Positions 21,973 through 33,900 of a stretch of 64,000 bases of DNA are shown in pieces. The position numbers and the translations under genes were made by a program. The stretch is from the NCBI GenBank assembly GCA_950295325.1, contig OX485805.1, positions 14,495,501 through 14,559,500 of the forward strand, read 5' to 3'. Every line of letters starts with the position of its first letter. The stretch's first letter is position 1. This DNA is from Polytrichum commune. Lineage: Eukaryota > Streptophyta > Polytrichopsida > Polytrichales > Polytrichaceae. The notes below the pieces were generated by a model. That model did not search any database. It saw only the letters and a list, made by a program, of their open reading frames with translations, and had not been told where the DNA came from.

Positions 21973-23060
21973 ATGGACACACTAAAATATGTATGTAATA
22001 ACCTTAACATAAACAATACAATCACACAAATTGCTCCTCCTAGCCCGCAAAATATAAAAGTTAACAAAAACAAAACATGGAATGCCCTCACTTACCCAAG
22101 CCCAAACACACACTATCATAGGACAACCCCACCAATCCCAAACTACGAGAACGAAACACCCCTCAAATTCTCTCCCCAATACTGCTTTTACATGGACGGA
22201 TCCTTCAACCCTCCAAAAAAAGTAGGAGATATTTGGCTACGGGAAGAAGCTAGTTACGGCATAAATAACCAAGAAAAAAATATCAAACTTGCAATATGAC
22301 TACCATGCCTACAAAACATTTTCAGAGCATAATTAATGGCCATACACCGTGCCCTTACAATAATAAATAAAGACTTCCCAAATGAACCAGCACATATCTT
22401 CACAGACTACCTCAATGGCCTATATGTGATAAAAAACCAAATAAAACACCTCACACTACATAAGAAGTTAACTTCCTTACACAAAGAACCCAACCCACAA
22501 CGCTATATAAAGTAAGAGCACATGCAAACATCAAGGGGAATGAAGAAGCTGACACACTTGCTAAAGAAGGTAGATCAAAAGAACATCTCGATGCCTCACA
22601 ACCACATGAATTCGCACACTCAACTCCATACTAAGGTAGGGGTGGCTATTTCCGTCCAAATTTCAGATGTGCCTAGTTGGGATGCTGAAATTATTTTTTT
22701 ATAAATTTTGAGCGCTCCGCAAAGCTGGTGCAAGAGCAACTATGAAAAAATAAAAAAATTCCAACATGTTTATGATTTCCTACAAATTTTTAAAGGAAAC
22801 CTTGTAGAGTGACCAACACTCGCACATAGGGTACATGGTATATCCACAGGGTGGATTTCTAAAACCGACCGCTGGCAGCCAATGAAATGTTGGCAACGCT
22901 GTGAATAGTAAAAGCACCTTGATAGGTGCTTTTGTAAACCCAGGTAAAAGCACCTAAAAAGGTGCTTCCGACATAGGGGTCGACTTTAGGACCCGCACGG
23001 AAATTGCCACCCCGACCTTACTACCAAAGAGACAATTGGCCGTCAATGGAAACAACCCCG
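21973..23060 (+). pseudogene. LINE RNase H domain, interrupted by a MITE
   Basis: FYMDGSF (about 22184-22205) gives the first catalytic D. A-stop-LMAIHRA follows, with TAA at 22330-22332 where the catalytic glutamate codon GAA is expected. FTDYLNGLY (about 22400) supplies the next D, and HANIKGNEEADTLAKEG (about 22520-22570) the final D. Downstream the frame is cut by the MITE at 22634-23018. Excision restores STPYYYQRDNWPS. Confidence 0.85.
22634..23018. mobile_element. 385-bp MITE of the pogo-like family
   Basis: The left end AGGTAGGGGTGGCTATTTCC and the reverse-complemented right end AGGTCGGGGTGGCAATTTCC match the ends of the 5.4-kb element at 4189-9632. The distinct inner parts match too: CGTCCAAATTTCAG on the left, CGTGCGGGTCCTAAA on the right. 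Further in, GCTGGTGCAA with flanking T-rich sequence is also shared. TA flanks both sides (22632-22633 and 23019-23020). Two small hairpins (AAAGCACCT..AGGTGCTTT) lie at about 22910-22970. It has no coding capacity and is an internal-deletion derivative that the parent transposase could have moved. Confidence 0.92.
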
Positions 23061-24010
23061 GACAAAGGTCCTATTAGATTCCTTGAAAAATATCTTACAA
23101 AACACGATAAAATATAAATCTAGAACTAATCCCCATACTATATCCCAACATAGATAAGTGGATAGCGAATGAGAAAATAGATAATGAATTATCAAATAAA
23201 AATTGGACGAACAAAAACATAATCGACTCCCAAAAAACATGCCTTCTAAAACTAAGACATGGCCAATATATGGGGAACGCCATGAAGCAACTGTTCGTCG
23301 ACAGAGAAGCCTTCCCGTCAATCACATGCCCCATATGTAACTCTCCAAACCCCGACACATGGCTACACGTACTTCTAAAGTGCAAACAACAACACATACA
23401 TGCCCTCTGAACCAAAAGGCACAATAAGGCAATATGGGAATTAAGAAAACTTATAGTGGCAACAAAAAAGTCAACATGTTATATTCTTATGAATGTAGGC
23501 ACATTTAATAATAACCCACTAGAAAACACAGTCCCCCCATGGCTACTACCTTGCACATGTAGTCAACAAAAATGCAATTGCAATGCGAGATTCAAACTAG
23601 ACATATTATGTGTGAAAGGGCTACCATACCAATCCCCGCCACCAACAAAACCGAATGAGAACCTAACAATACAATTCATGGAATTCACATACTGTAATGA
23701 TAGAATACCAGACAATACTATTGATACTATAATCAGAAAAATACAAAAATACAAACCACTAATAGACAATATTATCAATAAAGGATGAAAGCTAAACCCA
23801 CTAATAGTCATCACGGCTGGTGCTGGGGCAACCACACACACCCCTTTTATGAGAAATATTGAAATCATATTTTAAATCCCCAAAATAAGCATCAAATACA
23901 CATTTGAGGAAATCAACATCATTGCCATACAATCTGCCATGTCCATAATCCTACACAAACGGAGAATAGAATACAACGAACCACTACCAACAAACACACA
24001 ACCTACATAA
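23060..24010 (+). pseudogene. LINE ORF2 C-terminus with CCHC zinc knuckle
   Basis: In frame: CPICNSPNPDTWLHVLLKC (about 23327-23385), a C-x2-C-x8-H-x4-C knuckle typical of LINE ORF2 C-termini, then HIHAL-stop-TKRHNKAIWELRK (TGA where W is expected). A long tail follows at 23456-23788 (cysteine-rich CTCSQQKCNCNARFKLDI), then VITAGAGATTHTPF and IILHKRRIEYNEP near 23950. Confidence 0.8.
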
Positions 24011-24092
24011 TAACCCCAAACACCCACCAAAAGATATAATTTTTTTAAAAAAATTTAAAAATTAAGAGCATTCAAAAAAAAAAAAACCAAAG
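24010..24092 (+). other. LINE 3' end with poly(A) tail
   Basis: A short A/T-rich 3' UTR ends in an A run at 24074-24086. Sequence composition changes back to ordinary after this point. Confidence 0.65.
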
Positions 24093-24966
24093 AGAGCCAA
24101 AGAATTGATACAAAAATTATTTAGTCACTAAGTTCCCATGGCCACCTTGGTTACCCTGGTTACTATAGTGCCCACCCTGAGAGGGGTTAGTAGTCTTGCA
24201 CCACTGTTATTATGCCCAACGGGCATAATAATAAGCGTGGGTCGAATGGGCATTTCAATCATGCTGGTCCATAAAACCAATGTTCTTCTCTTTTTGGTAG
24301 GTGTCCGTGTGGTGTCTGTTCTTGACTACTATATGCTACTCAAATATAGGTGTCCAATCAACTTGAAGAAGAATGACCACATAAAGCCCGCATCCTTACA
24401 CACTTTTGACAATTTTATCATCATACACGGCACAACTTTGTACTAGCCTTGTTTTTTATCAGTCCCACAAGTACACTAAATTGTTGTATTACTATTTGTC
24501 ACAATAATTTTCTAGAGCCCACACTAATTCTCATGATGAGATTTAATGTGGGCCACATTAATTTTCAAACCATGCTAGACTTCTATCAGAAAAATAGCAT
24601 GGACCACATTACTTATTTTGCTAGAGGATCAACGTGGGTGATTATTTTATTTTGTGCTACTTATGTCCTATAATTGATATTCAATGTGTTGGTCGGAGTC
24701 TTCATGAAGGCTTAGGCGGAGACCGGGGGTTTTGGACTCATGTAAATTCCACCTTGACTAGAAAATTAGTGTGGCCCACGCTAATTATCTCCACGCTAAT
24801 TTTCCACCCACACTAATAGGACTATTTAGTGTAGTTGGGTTAGTGAGTCATGGCTATGCATGACCCCATAAGTATGGTCTATGGGGTATGTATGGCCATG
24901 TCCATGGCCATGGGAGTAGTGCTGAAGGGCAGGAAGGGGAGTGTAGTTGCAGAGGAAAACTGAGCT
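24093..24966. other. Intergenic spacer upstream of APC4
   Basis: No gene supported. The last ~130 bp (24840-24966) contain repeated CATGGCCATG-like sequence and should include the APC4 promoter/5' UTR. No clear TATA box is visible. Confidence 0.4.
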
Positions 24967-27900
24967 ATGGCGGAGGAGGAGGTTCTCGAAGAAGCCGAAG
25001 AGGCTGCCACTAATCTGGCCTTCACTTTGCACTTGGACAAACCTCTCTCCTGCCAGGTACTCCTCAAATCCCCTCAATTTTATTTTTATTTTTATTTTTG
25101 TCTTTTGTTTTTTCCCCCCTCTTTTGTTGATGCTGCTGTGAGGAACTATATCTGCAAAACCAAAACCCACAGGTTTGTAGATGATTACTTTGATTTCTGG
25201 AGGCCCATTTTTCGCACTCGGATTAATCTCGAAGATATCTCACAATGAGAAATTGATGTATGGTGTAGAGGTCTAATGTGAACATAATTGAAGTGTCACC
25301 CGATGTTTTGCATTACTTAGCAAATCGAGACCATCAGAAGTGAAACTGTGAAGCTTGAATGCTGCATTAGGGCTTGGAAGGTGAAGGATATTTTTCTGGT
25401 ATTTTGTTTTCTGGGAATTGTTGTTTTTGTTGTTCCTGTGATGAACCTCAATCAAATTGCATAGCTCGTGGAGGTTTTGTTAATTGCGGGAGGCTCATTT
25501 TTCTTGCGATTAGGGCTTAACGAAAATATTGGTGTACTTCTTCACAATCTGTGTATGAAGGGTGAGGTGTAATGTAATGTGACATGAGAAGGATCGAAAT
25601 GTTTGACAAGGTTAATTTTCCAATAACTTGGCAAAGAGTTGGATCATCAGAAATGAAAATGAGAAGTTTGAATGTTGATGCATTGTTGGGCTTGAAGGTG
25701 GAGATTGCAACATGGAATCCAGACAAAGATCTGCTCGCCATGGTCACCCGGGACCACCAACTAATTGTGCACCGGTTCAATTGGCAACGGCTTTGGGCAG
25801 TTTCCCCAGGTTTGAATTTCCAGTTACCTAACATGTTGAATCATCGTTGGGTTATCTCTTTATTCACAAGCACAACAAGGATTAAATTCCGGTGAATGCC
25901 AGAGGGAGCTGACATCCTGGACACTTTGTTCTTTGAATAATTGGTGAAGATAGTCCTTCAATCTGGTGTTGAGTGAAGGTATTAAGTGTCAGTTGTAGAA
26001 TTGAATACTTAACAGCATTATATCCTATTTTAATATATATTTTGTTATTATTATATACTTTTGGTTTCAGAACAGAACAAATAGGTTTCGCTGGTTTCTT
26101 CCATGCAGATAGGTAGGTTCTTGTGGACGGCCCCAGGTCAAATGGCTTGCTACCATTTGGTGATTGCCACACGTGTGATTTCTTTCTAAGTCACTCTAGT
26201 TTTGAAGGCTTTGAAATGAGTTTGTAACTCCTAAGAGATTTGGATTAACTATCTTTCTTGATTCTTAGATTGTGGTTTACTGATTACATGTATCTGCAAG
26301 TGTTGTGTGAACTTCGACACTTATAAGTGTTTTTGTTCTTTTTTCCCAGAGATGAAAGTTACGTCGCTGTGTTGGCGTCCTGATGGAAAGGCATTGGCAG
26401 TTGGCCATGATGATGGAAGCATAGCTATCCATGATGTGGAGGTAAGGCTTTTTTCTTTCTGAAATTTGAAGCCATTATGATGAAATTCTGAGAAGTTAAA
26501 CCCTTGACCTAGGAGTGACAAACAAAGTCCAATGTCATGCTATCTCCATTCATGAATCAAAACATATAAAAATTGGTGATGATTTTTTCTGGAAATTTTT
26601 AAGTAAGCCTTATGAAATGTTCAAGTCAGATAGTGATATATGTCCTCGCTCTGTTGATGAACTAAGCCTCACTCTTATGGTATTGATTGCATTTCTTTTC
26701 TTTTCTTTTGCATGGGTTCAAAGAATGGAGATGTGTTACGGCAGCTCGTGACACATAAAGCTGCGGTGCAGTGCTTGTACTGGGCTGAAGAGGGTCAGCC
26801 GCTGCCGGTATTATGCATCTCTGTGGCCTTTTGTTCCTAGCTTAAACCCTAAACCCTAGCAATTGCACGAATGGTAGTGTTTTCCTAGTCCTTCTCCACC
26901 TAGGTTCTATGCATGCTCAATTATCTGATTTTATGACACAAAAGCAGATATAGAATTCAGGTGAAAAGTCTACTGTTTGAAAGGTAGGGAAACAACCCCT
27001 AATCCAGAGAGCTAACCCAAAATCACATACTCGATAGACAGGGGTAGCTCTTATAGCTGCTTCATTGGCTTGAAGCCACGGAAACTAGCAATTAATTAAC
27101 AACGCAGCGTGACCTACTCCTTTCCCATCCTAAAAATAATTGAACAAAGTTACCTCCAGTAACTAACATTAACATAAGAAGGTGAAGGGTGGCTTCAGGA
27201 TGAGATTTTTCATGGGTTAAATTTATTTTTGGTTGTGTATGGCTGATTACATGCTGAAATTTCTGAGCATACCAATGCTAAACCCTGCCATCCTCCCACT
27301 GTTGCAAGCAAACTGCGTCAACACCCATGCACCCTCGCCGTTTCAAAGTTCAAAATTTATAGAAGATTCATACTCAATCTTGAGTGAGAGTTCAACTTCA
27401 GAATGAGGACTCTGATGGGTTTAAAAAAAAAACAAATTGGATGTGTGTGGCTGAGTGTATGTTTATAGGATCAAGATGACGATGTATTTTGCTATGAGGA
27501 TCGAACGCCCAGGTTCATGCCATCACCGCCACGTGTACCTCAGACCCCTGGAACTGCCCCAGCTTTTGACATGTCAGGTGTGCTAAGACCGGCAGCTGAA
27601 GACCAAAGCAATGCAAATCGAAGAACTGTGTTGCGTGCAGTCCAGCAGCGGCTTTGCATTCTCTGTAGTGGGGATGCAAATGGCATCATCTGCCTGAGCG
27701 CATTTGGTGTTTTCCCTATTGGAAAGCTGGTGAGTTTTTGTTACTTGACAATGCATTTCAGTGGTTGATGGTTGTAGGCTACTTCCTTTGATAAGGAGAG
27801 ATAAGGTGCATTGATGGCAACCGCAACCACGACTACTCTACCTTGCCCAACTACAATGCAAGGTGCAATTGGGAGTAGTTGCGATGGTTGTAGTTTATTT

Positions 27901-30900
27901 TCTTTGATGTTTTTGAGGGATAAGGAGGGATAAGGTGCTTTGATGACATCCCCAACCACAACTACAGCTATCCCTTGCTCAACTATGATACAAGGTGCAG
28001 TTGGGAGTAGTTGCAGTGATGGTTGGGGTTTACTTTGTTTGGTTCTATTTTGTTTGTAGTTACTATGTGGCACTAGGAGGGACTATCATTTAGGTCAAAA
28101 TCCGCTCTTTAACTACAAGTAGTAGTTGCGTGTAAATGATTTTTTTGTAGTTGTGGCTGAAAGTGGACCTGAACCATAACCACAATTACTTGAGTAGTTG
28201 TGTGTAAATGTCCCTTGAGGTGCAGCAACATATTGCTATGATAATAAACACAAGTGAGTATTTGATATGAGCTTACTAGAATGCATTTTTATTTTGTTCT
28301 TGCATTTCAGGACATCCGAGACTTGGCCATCAATGGGATGGGTGCTGATGAATACGAGAACAGCAGCAGGCCGGTGTACCGATTGCTTGATGCCTCCGCT
28401 CTACAGGTAAACACTTCTTGTCAAACACAAAGCAATGAGGAGGATTTATTATATTTGGCAGTGGTTAGGTAGGTTTCCATTTCACAATAAATTTTTCACT
28501 CCCTTGAGTGAACATTGTTCAAAGCATAAGGCACGTGGGCCTTATTAGGTTACTAATCTTAGTAAGAACACCTGTACTTGAGTGGTGTGTGGTTAGGTGC
28601 GGATCTAAGAATGAATACCAAAAAGACATACGTCTTAAAAGAGACTGGATTGGAAGTGCTCAAAATTGCTAACTATTCCAGGCTGAATAGTCCACATAAC
28701 TGGGGGGGACCTGTATGATCAATTAACAAGAAAGAGAATCCTGTTCATTTTGATAATGAGTAAGTTTCATTTAACTCATTATGAGCTCAAAAATTACAGG
28801 AAAAAGGGTGATGGCCTCAATTTGGATTTGCTAGTCATCTTGTACTAATCACGTGTTTCAATATCCTAGGAGAAGTGGGTGCAGAACTAGAATTTCTATT
28901 TCAGGCCCACTTACCTTATAATAAGAATACTTGCAATGTTGACAGGTTTCTCTGTCGAATGATTTACGCCACATGACAGTTGTCTGCAGTGGAGTTCAGT
29001 CTGTGGAGAGCTTACATATCATGGCAGGTGCTGGGTCTAGGGCACCTGGCCTCTATGCAATCTCTGTTGACACATCTCTGCTAGGAGATAGGTGCACTCC
29101 TTGAAACATATCACTTTGGCCATTACCCCATTTGTTTAGGCTTTTTTTTGTTTATTTTGTCATGATATCCTTCGGTACTTTTGGTTCTGTGTGTATACAC
29201 ATTGTGCCCTAAAAGTAGGGGCCGATCTCAGATCTATACTATAGACAGATATATAGCTTGTCCCTAGAAATAGTACATGTACCCTTGTCTGAGCTTTCCA
29301 TTGTTGCACCAAGCACACTGACAAGCAAGATGCAATTGTTCCTCACAAGTTTAAGTAGGTCTTTCATGGCTGTTTCATGGTTTGGTGCATGCATCTTATG
29401 GTATCTGTGTTGAATTCACTCTAGAGTGACTGTGTTGCCTCTCAAATCTTTAGCCCAAATGGTTTATATATGTAGCAATTTGGAGTTCAATGTGGCGATC
29501 ACTTGCCATGAGTTGTTTATATGCAAAGGAGCTCAAATACTTTTAGATATTTTAGAGTGCCATACCTACCATACCATACTGTACGTTGAAATTGATTGAG
29601 GGATTTATTTCACAGAAGAAAAGAACTGCGTCAAGTTGCCCTTCAAGCATCCAGTGTTGAAGAGCTCCTGGAGGTTGTAGAGGCGACAGTGGGTGTGATG
29701 CACAAGCAGTGGAATGAGGCGATCTCTTCATTTCAAGAGAAATTTCGTCTTTTGTCTGGCTTACTCTTGGAACATGGTAAAATTCATCAGACAAGGAAGT
29801 TTGTGCTAGACTGGTTTCTTTTCTACACTTGAATTATTGGCATAGAATTATCAACATTGAAGTCATAGAAATCAATCTTATCAACACATTTATTTAATAA
29901 ATGAGCATGTGACTTAGACATTTTTGAAGAACAACATACTTAGTGGTAAATTTTGCTGGCAGGCTCCACTGTGAAACCTCGAGACGAGTTTTTGAGTCTC
30001 TTGGCCTGTGGGTCAGCAAGTGCAGCCTTGCATCAGTTTCTTGCTGCATCATTGGGAGAAGGGGTAATATTACAACACAGAGATTGTTTCTGTTCTTGTA
30101 ATTCTATACATGGAACACGCATCTAGCAAAGCATGTACAGTGCATACCTACAATTTTACATCTAAATGTTGACATTACATGGCTTATTTGTAATGGTGTG
30201 AGAGTGAGAGCATCAAAATGATTATGGGTCTCACCTGATTTGATGTTGCTCTTGAGTGTTGTGTCAACAGGGTCTGAAAAGGCTTGCAAAGATAATCGAC
30301 ACTGCTGGAAGGGAACTGCACACACTTATCTCAGAGAATTTACAGGCAAAATTACTTCCATGTGACTACTTGAGCTTCTATCTCACAAACTCAGGGCATA
30401 TATATACAAGCAGATTTTAGAACACTGAATTCATATTTCTATATTTAAGTGCACTTCTTTACAATTGGAATATACTAGATGGAGGTTTCTGCAGGCAAAG
30501 ATCGTAATTTTTTTCAAGAATTTCTCAGTGGGAAATCTGATTCTCTTGCTCCTGTCTGAACAGCCAGCGGCAGAGATAATTGCATTTAGGATTGGTGAGC
30601 TGCGAGGACTCTCAAGATGGAGGGCACGGTTGCGAAGAGTTGGATTACATGAATCGCTTATGGAACGTGCAATGGAGGGTTCTGGCATGCTTCTTGTCCA
30701 AGTTGAGCGTCTCCTCCGAACTGTCTCTGAAACCACAGGACAGGTATTTCTTCACTGCTAGCCCTCAGGAGGTGCCTTCTTCATGAGGAATAGAGAATAA
30801 CATATGTGCTTCACCTTCAGATTATCACCCCTATATACAAAATAATTTGCAAGAAAAACAAGAATATACATACAATTGTAGAGATTACACACATCCTCAA

Positions 30901-33900
30901 TTATATGCACCCACCCATGGCTAGAATCTTAATTTCTAGTTTGGCATTTCCTGCTTGGATGATGGGCCTATTTATTTTTTCATATTAGAAACATCACATA
31001 ATCCCAAAATTTACATACAAACCTTACCTTCAACAACATCCCTCCTATATGTACGATGTACTTGAATATGTTCAATTAATATCTGTGGGTAGGTACTGCA
31101 ATGTAGAGTGCACCCCCTGGGTGCTAGCCCCCAGTTTCCAGCAAGTCCCCATTTCTAATGAAGGTAATATGAGGGCACTTTACACTCAAGTTTGAGGGCC
31201 CGTGACCATTAAAATCTAAAATCTCTCATTTGTTGAAAATTTCAAGATCTTCCCACTTTACTTTACACTAGAGCTTGAGGGCGTAAGGGACCAAGGAAAT
31301 GTGAATAGATGACAAACCTACATGGAGTCCCACATGGCATGAAATGAGTAATATTTCATGCTCTACAGGGTTTTGCATCAAGTGCACCTTCAAAATGGTG
31401 GGTCTAACTCAAAAGAGGGAGACCAGGACACTTGATTTACTGTAACGTATTGTGTAGAAGGACCAATACATAGAAGTGCTCATATGAAAAGGATGGTAGT
31501 GAAAAAAGCATTCAGTTGAGAGCTTGGCTGTGTATGTCTTTACACTACACTTGAAGTCCTGTGACCACGTGAAGTTCAATTCAATTTTCTATCCTGCTTC
31601 AGATGTTTTTCAAGGCCCCTCCCAATTTCATGGTCATGGCCCTTGGCTATAGTGTAAAATGGCCCTGAGTCTGCATCTGTCCAAAGTAACTTAAGGTAGA
31701 CAGACCTAATTTTAACATAACAATAATCTGGACACCTATATTTGAGTGGTATCTGGTTAGGTGTGGATCTAAGAAAGGACACCAAACAGACATGTGTTTA
31801 AAAGAGATTGGACCATTCTAGGCTCAACAGTCAACATGATTTGGGGGGGGGGGGGACCTATATGATCATAATGAGCACGAGAATCTTCACTCTGATAACT
31901 TTGAGGCAAATGGCTACGGGCATGATTTGGAGTTGCTAATCATTGTGCACTAACTGTGCTTCATATCCTATGAGAAGTGGGTGCAGAGAGAAAAGTATCC
32001 AAATAATGCACGTGTACTTTATCTGCACCCCAACTTTGTCTTGCTCTTGGAAGAATGATATATCAATTTTAATGCATGGAAGCTAATTGAGGTCTAATTC
32101 ATATGGTTGTGTTGTTTGGTCTTGGGCAGTTTCGACTCTTTTTTGTTTGGCTTACTAAGTCGTTGAGGCAACTGAATGGTGATGTCATACCCCAGTCCAA
32201 CCAGCTGCCAGTCATTGACAGGTGGGTCTGTCTTCATACTTATGCCTCAAGTCTCCTTGTATTCTGAAATACTCCAATACAGTGATGAAAAAGTTGCTCC
32301 TTGTTGGTAAGGCGATACAGTTGGATAATAACAATGCTTGTATGGTGGACATGTTGGCAATTTCAGCTCAGGGGTAGCAGCTTTCTTACGCTCTCATTTT
32401 GAGAAGGACCCAATTGGCCCGCATCTGGCGCCCCATTCAGAGGGCTTTGTTGTGGATGTCGATCCGTAAGTCTATCACTCCCAGTTGCTTGCAAGTATTG
32501 GAGTGGTTAACCCAAGTGATTTTTGCTGACATGTCTAATTCCTGATTAAATATGAGGAGGGGTAATATCAGCTGTGATTGATGACCTTTTAATGTTCTCA
32601 TCACGTGTCGCCCTGCCATTGGTTGTAGCTGCAGTACCTGCATCGCTGCTACCGTGGCTCAGTAGGTTGGGCACCTACTAAACTTGTGGCAGGGCTCCTC
32701 ACATCTGTTACCTAGTTCATTGTGACTAAGAAGAATATTCAACCCACTCCAAAATCCTGGTGGAGATTCAGCTGTGGCTTTTGAAGAAAAAGAGATTCAC
32801 ATGCCTTGGTTTATTGTGTGTTGTATGGTGAATAAATTGCTGGATAATCTTACTGAAGGTGTGCTCTGCAGTGAAGAGGAAAGCAGGATGGTGGAGCTTG
32901 CAATGATGGGAGGATATTCTGACTCAAAATTCATACGCCGGACTTTGTCGTCACAAATTTATCAACTCCATGTCAGGTCTTTTGTCTACAACCAACACTA
33001 ACATTTCAAATGCCAAATCTGCTATTGACATAACAACCAGGTCTTCTCGTACTAGGCTTGGCCTGTCAAGGGTTGTTTAAACTATAAAGGTGGTTGTGGT
33101 TGTGGTTGGGTTTAACCACCGCAATCAACCACAACTATGAATTTTTCATTCACACTTTAGTGTGCAGATCCTTGTGGTGTCGTTGATGGTGGGGTCTGTC
33201 TTCCATATTGCAATCTATCATTGGTTTAGGCCTTGGACTTGAGAGAAGAAATTAAAGTGATTATTATTCTGTTTGCTTTGGAATGCAATGTTAAAGTGGT
33301 TTGCCTCCTCAACTTTCTCCCTGAACCTTGGCCTTGAAGCTCTCTAGTGATGCCACATGAACATGAACATGAACAACCACCGTGCGGTTAGTTAACCACA
33401 TGGAGTAGTGGGATTGATAGGGGTAGAGGGCGGTTGTGGTTGCTTCTAGCATTTATGATGACTTTCTCGAAAATAGAACCAAAGAAAGTAAATCACATCT
33501 ATGACCATGACCACGCCTAGTGTAAACAACCATCACAATCCTTTATTAACCACCAATGGAATCCCCAAATTAAAATTTCCAGCACAATCCTTGAATATGT
33601 GTCAAAACTGTCAGAAGCGTTTCGATTTTCACTCATTTTTTGCATGTTGTTCTGTGAGCAGTTGTGAAGAGGCATTTGGAATGCCGGTTAAGGAAGTCTC
33701 CCCCAATCTTCGAGTGCGTTGCATGCTGCTGCTGTGCACCCTGCCACCTTCGTTGCCACCTCTTATGACCATACCGCTTTCTTTATCCTATTTTGAGGTT
33801 CCACATCACAAAACCCATCTTTGAGCATGAAATGATTGCATGTTCAACTTTCTGTAAGGGGTGGCTAATCTTGCAGTTGAGGCCTTCTGTATCTCTTCAT

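Larger units (their letters stand above)
9636..24092 (+). mobile_element. Decayed LINE (APE endonuclease, RT, RNase H, zinc knuckle), twice interrupted
   Basis: A non-LTR retrotransposon on the + strand. Domains in order: possible ORF1 remnants (9710-10550), endonuclease (10692-11532, continued at 17946-18290), reverse transcriptase (about 19220-20040), RNase H (about 22185-22570) and C-terminal CCHC knuckle (about 23325-23390). A poly(A) run at 24074-24086 marks the 3' end. The coding strand is dominated by A and C with very little G. The insertions at 11533-17945 and 22634-23018 lack this bias. Many in-frame stops show it is dead. The 5' boundary is not fixed; A/C-rich sequence begins just after the pogo-like element. 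Because of its RNase H I would place it near I/jockey-like or RNase H-bearing plant LINEs, but the clade is inference. Confidence 0.85.
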
